Program-made: the position numbers and the translations under genes
In this document: in pieces, positions 36,801-47,772 of the stretch
How the letters are laid out: every line of letters begins with the position of its first letter
How positions within the stretch are numbered: position 1 is the stretch's first letter
Assembly: GCA_003586115.2 (NCBI GenBank)
Contig: QVOM02000116.1
Location: 31,349,062 to 31,413,061, forward strand
Direction: 5' to 3'
Source: Salvator merianae
Lineage: Eukaryota; Chordata; Lepidosauria; Squamata; Teiidae
Length of the DNA stretch: 64,000 bases
Notes under the pieces: model-generated
Database searches by the model: none
Told to the model about the DNA's origin: nothing
The model's input: only the letters and a program-made list of their open reading frames with translations

Positions 36801-39800
36801 GGGAATTTATAACTGTGGTTACAAAGTGCCTAAGAGTTGTTTTTCAGCCCTGTGAAATCAGGCTCATAAAAGCCAACACTGTAAAAAGTCACTCAGTTTG
36901 GGAAAGGGTGTTCACGCTGGGGTACATCATGCAGCCAGCCAGGGTTCGAATCTGACTCCCTAGGTTAATTTTATAGCATAGATGTGGCCTTGACTTTCCT
37001 GTTCTGACCCTTTTTCTGCCTATCATATCATACACATACCCTGACAGATACATTGACACAGGGTAGAATGGTGAACTCAGCTCTACAAAGCTGATCAAAA
37101 GTTTTCATTTCTTTAAAGTGGTAAGATTATTAGAACAACATATACAAAGGCTTTGCCTGCTTTTATAAACAAATAATATACTTCAAAAGCATTAAGAAAT
37201 AATCTAACAATGTAATGCGAATCTCTCCAACAAAATTCACATTTTAATCAGCAGTTTCTAAATTTACACATATGTGGCTCTCAGCCGTAAGTTCCCATAA
37301 CCTCTCACCCACATTCAGCAGATGAAACAAGTACAATGCATCTTTGAAACTAAACAATGGGCTTCTGTATTCCACTGTGAGAGACAGTGCTAATACATTT
37401 TTTCTCCTCTTTGTGTGGCTTCATTGCTTATTCATAGTATTCTAGTGTAAATCCATTTATATCAATAAGTACCACTGTTCTTACTATTTATTTTTGTTTA
37501 ACACCAAAGTGCCTAATATTTTCTAAGTGTTCTAGTTAACAAGTAAAACATCTCCATTAAAACTCTAATGGACTAAATATATAAAGAAGGAACCAGGAGG
37601 AAAAAGAAAATAAAGGAATAGAGAAGCAACCTTCATTTGTCCGGTGCATGGGGCTAGTTTGATTTCCTCACTACCAAGATGATTGAGATGTCGAGTCTGC
37701 CAGTAACTATTGGCATCAGGTCTCTTCTGCATAGAGCAACAGAGGCAGGATACCCCACTTTCCCACTACCCAATGTCTGCTGAGAAGGCAGGTCAATAAA
37801 ACCTGAAAATTATAGCTCTGAGTGCACTTCTGGCAGAAGCGGCACTTTCAGACCTATGTAGACTTGCTGCTTCCCACCCTGGTTTTCAGTTGAGATTGTA
37901 CACCCACTATGCCAAAGAATTGTGTGTGTCCCCCCCCCAGGCCAAGTGATCAGCTTTATAGGCTATCTGAACAGTTGGCAGCTATTTTTGAAAATGTTGG
38001 GACAAACTTGGTTACCAGAATTTGGTTTAGAGCAATAACAGATTTAGGTTGCACCTTGCAGGCTTCTTATACATGGGATGTGTCAGACATAGTGTGTCCA
38101 TCCCACTTTTAATGCACATCAAAAGCCACAGAAAGCACTTCCAAAGTGCATTAGAAGTAATATGGAGTGGGGATGAGAATCAGTTATGAACACTAGCACT
38201 GCATGCTACCATCTCCAAGACTCTTTGAAGATGCTTTGTTTTGCTGCCTACAGGGTTTAAGCAGGTCTAGGCATTTTTGTTTTTACTTTTTGTCTTTGAA
38301 TAACATAATACTAACTCTACCCTACTATATCAGAACGTACTATTTGGGAGTAAGCATCATTTAACATAGTGGGACTTTCTTCTAGGAAACGTCCATATTT
38401 GTTCCAAAAAAGGGATCGCCTTGCACATGAATGGGGATCACTTTTGAGCAATGTAACCCCAAAATACCCTTAGATATGCACACCTAGTTTGCTCTTCTCC
38501 AGACACCAATCAAGTGTTTAGATGGCACTTAATGGGGATGCTTTGTTGTTATTTATTAAGATGTTTGTTTATTATTTATTAAGTTGTTTTCTCATTTGCT
38601 TATATACTAGAAACAAAAATCTGATTTAGTACAGGGCAATCTCATTTGTTACCCTTTATTATTATTTAAAACAAATAATTTCATGAATTCTGATGTGAGT
38701 AATGTTGAATTGTACAAAGGATGCATTTGGCTGGGTGGTACAGAAATACTTAAATGACTGAAAAATGCAGAAAGTGGAGCACAGCTGTGGGTTCACTATG
38801 CAGTCTATTCTAAAATACCAGAACAGAAGAGAATGCATTTGATGGTGACTTTGAATTAAAACAACAACAACCCTAGACTGCAATCTTATATCACTTTTCT
38901 TGCAGTAAACACCATTCAATATAATCTGGTAGCTTCTGTTTAGGCATTGTTAGGATTATTATATAATTGTGGTATGCAATTGTAATCTGTTACTATATGT
39001 TTTTGAATGCAACTAGGAGTTTAAGTTCAAATTCCTTCATAATTACAACGAGGTCATGAGCTATCTTATTTTTTTTACATCTGGGTGAAATTACAAAATA
39101 GCTGCCACTGGGTATTAATTTGGCAGGGGATCGGCTATGCAAAGAACCACAATGCATGGCTACGTTAATACAATAATCTTATGTTTGCCCTCAAATCCCC
39201 CTCTGCAGGATTCAGCTACAATTACAGCAGTTAAGTAAAGCTGCCAAGTCACTGGCTATATTTTGTGAGCTTCTGCGTAAGGGATTATGATAATACTTCT
39301 CCACTTTCACTAGCTGCATTGTGTTCACTCTGGCCCACTCATCTATGCGAGCCCGGCAGAAGAACCAGAAAATGACTGATGCCTGCAAATTGGAGAAAGT
39401 TAAGAGTCTGCCTGAGGAGACAATAGATTCCAAGAAGTTCAAGAAATGGGCTAAGAAAATGCATCTTCCTATGCTAGCAACTAGGTGAAGTGTGCTTTCT
39501 CTGGACTTCTGCAGTCTCTGGGGAGACGATGTGCATGTGACCCCAGTTCACACTTCACACAGATAACATATAATCACTTATGAAACAAAAATTAACACTC
39601 AGTAGCTCCTCTCCTCCAACTCCTGTTTGTTAGTCTTAAATTGAAAGGCAAAATTTCGAGTCAGTTCAACTAATAACTCCTTGCTAGAAAGGATTTCTAC
39701 AGGCCTCTTCCATTCAACAGCCACACATCCATAAATTCGAATGATCCCTTTCCATCTCTAGGTGTGCCAAGGGGGGGGGGAGGTGCCTTGCATTTCCACG

Positions 39801-40452
39801 AAGTATTACCAAGAGAATACTCTGAGTGAGGAGATTACAAAAGCGCAGCTGCTTAAATCTTCTTCCAGTTTTTAGAGGGAACAACTCCAACTGAACTTAG
39901 CAGAACTCAGTTTTGGTCTCACAGAGCAGAAAAGCTTCCCCCAGTCCTAAGATCCATTATTCAGATTTTATTTAAAAAAGATGCAGTCCTATAACTTTTA
40001 ACCCGTCCAATACATTATGTCTGAGTAGTAGTTCCGCTGAGTTTGATGACGCTTACTCCCAAGCAATTTGAGATTACAGGACTGTATATAACCCGGCTGT
40101 CCCACTTAGCCCGATGCGGTTTATTTCTGAATACACCATAGATCAGAGACCGGATGGGTCAGGCCAGCCCTGTACCTTTTCCAGCATCCTTGTTACCCTT
40201 TGGGATGCCACTGGGAAGTCACCCAAGGGGCAACGAGGACAGGAGCCCGCCTGGAAATAGCATTTGAGACGTGACTGCACCTTTGGATGGCAGCAGAATG
40301 GACCAAAGGCGTTTGCTATCCGGGGTTACAGAGAGCTGTGCCTCCCCCTTGCAGGCCATTTGGACGGGTGAAACAGAGGCTGCATCCCAATTCAGTCTTT
40401 CTTTCGCCTTCTTCTCTTTTTCCACGAGAGAGTTTCCTACCTCGAGAGTCAT
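33752..40452 (-). CDS. ACBD7: Acyl-CoA-binding domain protein 7, complete, four exons
   Basis: This small cytosolic protein binds long-chain acyl-CoA in a four-helix bundle. The spliced product is 88 residues, the same length as human ACBD7. It reads MTLE, then [20 protein letters not shown], then [36 protein letters not shown] and finally [14 protein letters not shown]. The conserved YKQATVGD and KAKWEAW segments hold the Tyr and Lys residues that contact CoA. ELYGLYKQ and WNLKKG favour ACBD7 over its relative DBI. Neighbours RPP38 and NMT2 match the human ACBD7 locus. No stop or frame break is present. A candidate ATTAAA poly(A) signal (minus strand) sits at 33709-33714. Confidence 0.95.
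33919..33981 (-). CDS. ACBD7: ACBD7 exon 3
   Basis: It codes [20 protein letters not shown] plus K and one base. The borders are TTTTGACAG and GTTATC. The KAKWEAW run is the acyl-CoA-binding signature. Confidence 0.96.
34080..34197 (-). CDS. ACBD7: ACBD7 exon 2
   Basis: It codes 39 residues from [10 protein letters not shown] to VGDINI plus one base. The borders are CTTCATCAG and GTAACT. Confidence 0.96.
34198..40440. other. ACBD7 intron 1, about 6.2 kb
   Basis: It is mostly unrecognised AT-rich sequence. A GC-richer patch at 34.40-35.03 kb carries an open frame of about 220 codons that I do not take for a gene. Single copies of the 'ggctgtgttcacac'-like end motif occur at about 34405, 35783 and 36571. 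Confidence 0.5.
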
Positions 40453-40700
40453 GCCGTCCACGCGAAAAACAGCAACAACGCCCCGCTCGTAGCAAGCAGC
40501 TCGTCCAAAATCAAGCAGCAGCGCTCGCTCGCAATCGAAGCGGCAGCTCCTTTAAGTAGCCAGACTGGGCGCATGTTTTCATTGGGTTAGAGGTATTGTG
40601 ACATCACCACTCTCCCGGCGCCCCGAAAGAAAAGTACAGCGATCTCATTTTTTCACTACGCTACCTTGGAGGTGGTCCAGTAGGGCAGCGGGGAGCGCGC
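40440..40700 (-). promoter_or_regulatory. ACBD7: CpG-rich promoter of ACBD7
   Basis: G+C and CpG rise sharply here. On the minus strand a CCAAT box lies at 40581-40585, with a CRE-like TGACATCA at 40599-40606 just upstream of it. The start codon follows about 130 bases downstream. The spacing fits a compact vertebrate promoter. Confidence 0.6.
40441..40452 (-). CDS. ACBD7: ACBD7 exon 1 coding part, 12 bases
   Basis: ATG ACT CTC GAG is followed directly by a GTAGGA donor. Phase 0 joins it to exon 2 to give MTLEAEF, against MALQADF in human. The total length then equals 88 codons, which supports this very short start. Confidence 0.82.
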
Positions 40701-41009
40701 TGAGCTGCTAGAGGGCGCAATTGCGTCTATGCTGGAGAGAGTCCGGTTGGTGTGAAATTCCCCTTTACTGTATGAATGAGATCGATCATGTGGTGTATCG
40801 CTGTCTTCTATATTAGATGGGTGTGAACTGAAAAAACTTATAAATCAGCTTATTTATTCATCTTACTATCCCCTTTTTAATCTTGAGTTTCTCCTGTTTC
40901 TCTGTTGAGCATGCTCCGTCCTACCTTATAGCCAGCAGGCGGTATTAGAGCTTCTCCATACAGGAGAGAACTGATGTAATATGGTGGCTACTACAGCCAG
41001 AGTACTAGA

Positions 41010-41198
41010 ATCTAGTGCCCTTTCTGCACTTGGCCTTATACTAGATTATATCCTGGAACAGGGACCTGCCATCTGCATGCTAGTAAGAACTACGGCAGGC
41101 CCCATACTGGGCCATCTGTAAACTCCACTAGCGTGTGGATAGCAGATCCCTGTTCTTGGATATGATCCAGAATAAAGCCAAGTGCAGAAAGGTCCTAG
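41010..41198. repeat. Fold-back (MITE-like) element with arms of about 58 bases
   Basis: The left arm 'ccctttctgcacttggcctt' and 'atcctggaacagggacctgc' pairs with the right arm, whose reverse complement reads 'cctttctgcacttggcttta' and 'atccaagaacagggatctgc'. The loop is about 65 bases. There is no coding capacity. It sits about 330 bases beyond the ACBD7 promoter. Confidence 0.7.
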
Positions 41199-41569
41199 AA
41201 CTCCCTGGGTTTGATCCTCCCTTGGCCACGGAAACTCACGAGGTGACCTTGATCTAACAATCATTGCTTCTGTGTCTGACCAGGTTGTTGTGAGGTTAAC
41301 ATGGAAGTAAAGAAATAACAATAAATAAATAAATAAATAAATACTTGACTAACATTGACTATCTTTTCACGGTTTTTGGCTATTTGGGGGTTGCAAAGAA
41401 AACCTCTGCAGCAGATTCCTGCATGTTTAGTTTTCGAGAAAGTGTGCTTTGGGTCATTGGCCTTTGCTGGCTGCTTGCAAACATCAAAATCCAAGAAGTG
41501 TGCTAGACTGAGTTTTCAACACTGCATGTTTCAGAGTCCTCCTGCACTGGGGAATCTGATAGAATTTCC

Positions 41570-42565
41570 AGTTGTTGTTTAGTCATTTACTTTTTGTGAC
41601 CCCCTGGACCACAGCATGCCAGTTTGCCCAAACTCATGTTCGTTGCTTCCATGACACTGTCTATCCATCTCATCCTCTACCATTCCCTTCTCCTTTTGCC
41701 TTCAGCCTTTCCCAGCATCAGGGTCTTTTCCAATGAGTCCTGTCTTCCCATTATGCCGCCATTGAGTTTCTGCTTCATATTAGTCCTTCCAGTGAGCAGC
41801 CAGGTTTGATTTCCTTTACTGTTGACTGATTTGATCTCCTTGCATTGCAAGGGACTCTCAAGAATCTTTTCCAGCACCGCAGTGCAAAAGCATTGATTTG
41901 TCAGTATTCAGTCTTCCTTATAGATCAGTTCTTCTCACAGCCATACATCGCTACGGGGAAGACCATCGCTTTGATTATATGGCTTTGTCGGCAAGGTGAT
42001 GTCTCTGATTTTTAAAATGCTGTCCAGGTTTGCCACAGCTTTCCTCCCAAGGAGCAAAGTCTTTTGTGGCTGCAGTCACTATCTGCAGTGATCTGTGAGC
42101 CTAGGACAGTGAAATCTGTCACCACTTCCATTTCTTCCCCTCTGTTTCCCAAGGAGTTATGGGATCAGGTGCCATGATCTTAGTGTTTTTAATGTTGACC
42201 TTCATGCCAGCTTCTTTCACCCTCATCGAGAGGTCCCTTGGTTCCTCCTCACTTTCTGCCATCAGAATGGTATCGTCCGCATATCTGAGGTTATTGATAT
42301 TTCTCCTGAGAACCTTAATTCCAGCTTTTGACTCATCCAGCTCTGCACCTCACATAATGTACTCTACACAAAAGTTAAATAAATAGGGTGACAATATATA
42401 GTCTTGTCTTACTCCTTCTCCAATCTTGAACCAATAAGTTGTCCTATGTTTGGTTCTAACTCTTCTTAACCTACATACAGGTTCCTTGGAAGGTGGCTAA
42501 GGTGGCCTGGTACTCCTATCTCTTTAAGAACTTGCCACAGTTTGATACGATCCCCACAATCAAAG
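41570..42565 (-). mobile_element. BovB LINE ORF2 3' portion, about 1 kb
   Basis: On the minus strand it runs from the reverse-transcriptase core to the tail. The catalytic motif YADDTILMAESEEE is intact at the codon level (YADD at 42272-42283). MKVNIKNTKIM, QDSLEKTLMLGKAEGKRR and the terminal 'aaacaac' tail follow. Several stops show that it cannot make protein. It is truncated at its 5' side near 42565, the usual form of LINE insertions. Confidence 0.93.
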
Positions 42566-43879
42566 GTTGTGTCCAGACGGGATAAAATGTGGGATTATCA
42601 TGAGGTTATATTGGAATTGCCACACGTATTTGAGGTAATCCCATCATAGTCTTGTGATATGGGGTGAAATCCCACAGAACCCCTATTCCAGGAAAATCCA
42701 ATTCTTACCATGGATTTTCCCAGAATAGCGATATGGTCTATCGGTCCAGAAGCTTGCTTGTGGGATCCTTTCTGAAGAAAATAGACCCTGTATATGTGCA
42801 GGGCCAAAACCAGGGTGAAAATGGCCATTGCACATGTGCAGGGGTTGGCGTGTGTGCACTTCCAGGTATTTTGCACTGTCAAAATATTTGGAAATGGCTG
42901 CCTCACTCTTGGTCTGAGCTCTCCACTATGAGCTGTCCATCTTGGGTGGCTCTGCACAGCGTAGCTGATAGCTTCATTGAGATGCACAAGCCCCACTGCC
43001 ACAACAAGGCAGTGATCCACAAAGGGGAGAATTCTGAGTGCAGCTGATCAGATTTGGCAGTGGCAGCCTGTGGACTGGACTCCAGGGTATAGGGAACCTC
43101 TCTTTGATCTCTCCAAACACCAGTCAGATTGTGGTTTGAAGAGAGCAAAACCAGACTTCCAAAGGGAGGATGACCCCTCCTTTCACCTTTGTGGGAAATG
43201 TTTCCCAAGCTACCCCTAGAACTCAGTCAAAATCAGTCTGCACTCAAGATTTCAGTTATACCTATTAACAGATTAATGGCAGAAAAAGAAGACACTTAGA
43301 GGGAAGAAGGAATATAAATTGGATGGGAGAACAAGTAAACAAAAGAGCTGACTGAAACTTCAGGGTCTGGAGGAGGATGGAAGAATCATGCGAATGACTC
43401 ATTCATGGCTCATGCTGCAAAGATATTTTAAAATATGCCCAGGGAGGGTAGGAGCTGCCTATGTAAATCAGTCAGGAAATCTGAGATTTTGATACACTAA
43501 AGCTGAGCAACAGCTTTTCAAGATGCTGCAAGACGAAGGTTGCCATATGACTAAGAGGACAAGGCTTCTCTAGTTATAGCAGCGTGCAGAAGAGGCAGTT
43601 TTAGCAGGTGTCGCTTGCAGTACAAATCCGTTCTTTTACACAACAATTAAAAAGCTACAATTTTGTATAGCCACCTTTCTTGTATGCCTGCGTGCAGGGT
43701 GGAGTTGGAAAAAAAATCTTTTTGGACCCCGTGATCCTTAGTCGGCACAGCAGCGCAAACACAGATATGCCTGTTAAGAATAAAGTGCCACAGTGTTAAG
43801 TGATGCTTTGTTCAATCCCAGCAGCAAGTTTAGGTTAGGATGCTAGGTATAAAGTCTCCTTCAAAAAAAGATACAGATT

Positions 43880-44260
43880 ATAGAGATGCTTACGGCGCCC
43901 TCTGGAGGTCAGGAGAAGGATCAACAGCATGCAGCCTCCTCCTTCTCCGTCCCGCCCGCAACTTCCGCCCGGCGGCCCTTGAGTAAGTGACGCGCACTCG
44001 GTGCGCCGACGTTTCTTCCGTGCGAGCACGCTGGTGGCAGTGGGCAGACGGAGCAGCAGTGTTTTATCTGGTGGGTCTTTTTATGGCAGCAGGAAAGAAG
44101 TCGAGCTCGAAGAGGGGCTGGGGAGGGAGGAAGTTGTTGCCGTGCAAACATGTGGAGAGGAGTTTTGTGCTTTGGCAGCGGGGACCCTTTGAGATCTTGT
44201 CCTAGGAAGCCGGCTTCACGTAAAGCCCACTGAATCCAGTGAGATTTGATTTCTGGGAAG
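43880..44260 (+). promoter_or_regulatory. RPP38: CpG-rich promoter and likely untranslated exon 1 of RPP38
   Basis: It is a GC/CpG-rich island. An ETS-type ACTTCCG lies at 43961-43967, typical of housekeeping promoters. A consensus donor GTAAGT begins at 43983, which could end a short untranslated first exon. A second ETS-like site (TTCTTCCGTG) lies near 44010. Confidence 0.55.
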
Positions 44261-46897
44261 TACGGGGCAAGGAGAGCAGCCCGAAGGTGGGGAGGCCCGC
44301 TTGCAAGAGGACTGCCGTTAGCAACTACGAAACAAGTTTTCTTATTCTGTCCACGTGGAGAGGCTTTCTTTGGGCCTGCACTGAGCCTGTTTCTTCCCTC
44401 CCTCCCTTCCATCCATCCATCCATCCATCCATTATGCAGCAGATTGAGACGGAAAGTAAGCTGTTCCCAACCGACTGTAAGCGAAGCAGCAATGACTGCA
44501 GTAGGACTTAGATCTGAGTAGATCCTGGTAGGATTTCACGCTGAGTGGTAAGCAGCAGCACGTTAGAAGGACGAAGATCGCATTTTTAAAATATTTTTTA
44601 TCCAGCTGACCTTAGCTGATCGCAAAAAGTTGATCAGGGTCAGACCTGGTTAGTACTTGGGTGGGTGATCTCAAGGAAATTGAGAACTGTAAGCTAGAGT
44701 GAGACATTCCAGGAAAAGGCAACAGTGCACGAGCTAGTATTGTGCCCTAGGAAATTACAGACAACTGCAAGGATATTAAGGGCAGGGGCAAGGACAGTGG
44801 TAGCATTTGTTGTAGGGGTCTCCTGTCATTTTCTCTCTCCTGCACTTTGTGGGAGGCTGCCATCCTTCCTTCTTGCCCTGTATCTCCAGCTTCCATCTTT
44901 TTATTTTTTTAATAAAACCCAAGATCTCCACAAGCATGCAGTTTTGCATCCTTACAGACTATGGGGCTACCTTGCCAGCCACAATTTTGGGGCTGTAGCC
45001 ATGGTGAAAGGTTAGCTTTCGTTGTGGGGGTTCCCTCGCAGTTAGAGAGGAAAGTAACAAAAGGACAGGAGGAATCCTGCCTGTCTGGCTTTGCAGACAG
45101 GTTCTTGGGGAAGCAGGATGGAATGAAGCTATGATGGAGAGCACAATAGAATATGTGCAGCTGTTGAGGCCTGGTCAGGAACACATGCACAGGAGTGAAG
45201 ATGAAGTGGGGAGTAAAAGAAGGAAGCAGAAGAATTTGTGTATGTTTTGCTTCATGGGCAGGCACCTTGTGGAGTTGGAGCAAATGAAGGTGGGATGGAG
45301 CCGCTGAGGATATGCACTATGCACTGCACAAAGGACATGGTCAGGATATGCTCATGCATATTTTGATTATGCACATGTGCATGGCTGTGCAAATGGGAAG
45401 AGCATAAGAGAGGGACCACAAAAACAGAAAGAAGAAGCCCAGTGCTCTTATCACTTCACAAAGCATCTTTGGAAGATGGGGACAGAGGAGGCTGGCCTTT
45501 CCTTCCACTGAAAACCACTGAAAAGTCAAGCATTGAATGATAGAAGTTTATTCAGTGACAGAAGGCAGAGGGATGGGGAGGGGAGGGGAGGAGAAAGGAC
45601 TGAGTACGGGGAGACTGACAGGTGTGGACAGTGAAATATGTACTGAGTGAGAATGTGATTAGGCCAATAATGGATGGAAACTGCATTGGGAGGTAAGATG
45701 GACTCAACAGTTGTGGTGGATACAAACCCCTACAGAAGGCTTTTCCAAGCTTTGGCCATCCAGATGTCACAGAACTAAAACAAAAAAATGAAAAAAACCC
45801 ACTACTATATCCACATTGAACTGTGTATGAAGGAGAAAGGAAGAATAGACTCCAACACACCTACTGAGTGCATTGAGGCATTGTAGATTTTATCTACCCA
45901 TCCACCCATGTGGATGCTACAAAAGCACCTGAAACAGCTTTTCAGTGGCGCTCATACAGTTGTCCCTTTTCTCTATTACTTATTAATTTGTATTTTTATC
46001 TGGCCTATACCCAAAGTATGCAGCTCCATGTTCTCATAATCTAAATCCTAGTGGCAGCTTAATCCTAGTGGCAGTATTTCTTCTCTTGGACACACAGGAT
46101 CTTTTATTTGCTTTTTGATGCTTGCTTATGTGTGTTAGTGGTGCAATAAGATGAAAGCTTGTATTTTAACCTAGTTGGGGTAGCACTGTATATTTAAATA
46201 ATGCTTTTGTGTGCACACCTGAAGCAGTCTTATAACTCAAAAAATTGAAACTCCCATATCATGCAGTGTGGCAGAAATGATCTGTTAGGTAGATTTCATT
46301 GTATGATTATGATTCTGGTTACTGTAGGTTGAGCCACAGGCAGCAGTAAAATACTCAGCTGGATATAATAAACCATTCCTGTTAGTCTACCTTATTTTGC
46401 ACTCCTGTCTTATATAGAAATATTTGGGTTGATTCATAAAATCTGCTTTTCTCATGCTGTTATTCTTGATATATCCAACAATTGGCTGTGTCTTCCTTCC
46501 ATTTATTTAAACAATTGCCAGACTAGAGATGTGTCACACTGGTTTAGTACAAACTGGGTTTGTGCCAAATGGTGGTGGTGGGGTGCTATGGAGTTTGTTT
46601 TCAAACCTCACCCCTTTAAAGGTTTGGGGTTGGGTCCAAAAACAAATAGAACTTGGGGGAAGTTTGACTTGAACCCTCCGCCCCAGTGTGCAATCTCTCC
46701 CCGTTCCCCAGTCACACCTCACCCACTCTTGGACTGTGCTTTCCCCTCTTGCTGCTTGTATTTCACTAAGTCCTGGATAGTGCCCTGCTACCACCCCCAT
46801 TGTGTCCACCCAGTTTTATGTGGTGGATGCATGAAGGATTAAGTTGCATAAGTTGCATTTTTCTGGCTTTGTTCATAAATTTGCTTCTATATTTCAG
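43983..46897. other. Putative RPP38 intron 1
   Basis: It contains a (CCAT)n run near 44410-44433, a 5S-derived SINE at 44.6 kb and a small minus-oriented LINE end near 45975-46015. The rest is unrecognised. Confidence 0.5.
44605..44728 (+). mobile_element. 5S rRNA-derived SINE, best copy
   Basis: 'gatcagggtcagacctggtt' and 'agtacttgggtgggtgatct' follow 5S rRNA almost base for base, including the box C promoter region. A 'gagacattccaggaaaaggc' SINE body follows. It is not a 5S gene, because the 5' third is decayed. Confidence 0.8.
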
Positions 46898-46932
46898 TCA
46901 CAGTTCATCTGTTGAAATGTAAGAGTGCCAAG

Positions 46933-47772
46933 ATGTCTGTTAACACAAAAAAGGGATCAGCCCGTAAATCAAAGCACATGCCTGTAAAGACATCTTTGAA
47001 TAATCCATATGCTCTCCAATGGAATACTCTGGATGCAGCCGACATGCATTTTATATTGGAGTCTTTGGAAGAAGTTTTGAAACAGATTGGGTTCAAAAAG
47101 ATAGAAACTCGGAGGAAGAAGAAACCCTTCTCTGGCAAAAAACAAGGAAAAGAACAGTGCCAAACCCATGCCACTAAGCATCGAGATGCTGATGATGCTG
47201 AAAATGTTATAGCACATGGATGGACAGATGTGCAAGTCAGGAAGCAGCTTGCTATTGGGATCAATGAAGTTACTAGAGCGCTGGAAAAAAATGAACTCCT
47301 CCTTGTGTTGGTCTGTAAATCTGCCAAGCCACTCATGCTAACATCTCACCTTATTCCACTCTGTGCAAGTCGGGCTGTCCCAGCAGGCCAAGTTCCACGC
47401 CTTAGTGAAAACTTAGCACCACTTCTTGGGTTAACATCTGTTTTAGCACTGGGATTTAAAAGGGACACAAATACCTTTGCAGATGTAGCCAAAGTGATTA
47501 TTCCAAGAATACCGAGTTTGCATGTACCTTGGATTCAGCACAGAGCTGAACAGCCACCGACAACTAATCCTCTTCCAGTGGACTTGCAGACAGCTGAACT
47601 GGTTGAGTTAAATCCGGACGAGGCTTCTCCTACTCTTAAGCGGAAAAGAACAGAAAACAGCATGCTTGTCTCTTCTAATACAGCTCTGCAACTACTCAGT
47701 ATTAAACAAATAGTTCCCAATCCAAACAAGAGAAAGAAACTTCCCAAAACTAAAAAGCGGATTTCAAAATAA
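46933..47772 (+). CDS. RPP38: Ribonuclease P/MRP protein subunit p38, complete
   Basis: This nucleolar L7Ae-family protein binds a kink-turn in RNase P and RNase MRP RNA, which process tRNA 5' ends and pre-rRNA. The 279-residue product (human 283) lies in one coding exon with no stop. The start MSVNTKKG was chosen over earlier non-ATG codons because it aligns with the human N-terminus; a CTATATTTCAG acceptor ends at 46897. Residues 18-32 (VKTSLNNPYALQWNT) match the family. The L7Ae region (about residues 95-200) has GWTDVQVRKQLAIGINEVTR, NELLLVLVCKSAKP, SRAVPAGQVPRLSE and GLTSVLALGFKR. The tail is Lys/Arg-rich and ends IVPNPNKRKKLPKTKKR, a probable nucleolar signal. It converges on NMT2, as at the human locus. 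Confidence 0.97.
   Translation: MSVNTKKGSARKSKHMPVKTSLNNPYALQWNTLDAADMHFILESLEEVLKQIGFKKIETRRKKKPFSGKKQGKEQCQTHATKHRDADDAENVIAHGWTDVQVRKQLAIGINEVTRALEKNELLLVLVCKSAKPLMLTSHLIPLCASRAVPAGQVPRLSENLAPLLGLTSVLALGFKRDTNTFADVAKVIIPRIPSLHVPWIQHRAEQPPTTNPLPVDLQTAELVELNPDEASPTLKRKRTENSMLVSSNTALQLLSIKQIVPNPNKRKKLPKTKKRISK

Larger units (their letters stand above)
40701..43879. other. Intergenic region, ACBD7 to RPP38
   Basis: It separates two divergently transcribed genes. It contains the hairpin element at 41.0 kb, an (AAAT)n run near 41318-41343 and a large BovB fragment. From 42.57 to 43.88 kb nothing definite was recognised. Confidence 0.55.

Noticed and set aside
33752..40452. DBI (acyl-CoA-binding protein) as the identity of the 34 kb gene
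   Set aside because: The ELYGLYKQ and [10 protein letters not shown] segments, the 88-residue length and the RPP38/NMT2 neighbours fit ACBD7 better.
42598..43047. Overlapping open frames of 127 and 140 codons on opposite strands
   Set aside because: Neither has recognisable homology, and the region includes a short hairpin ('ggaaaatcca' with 'tggattttcc') and looks like decayed repeat DNA.
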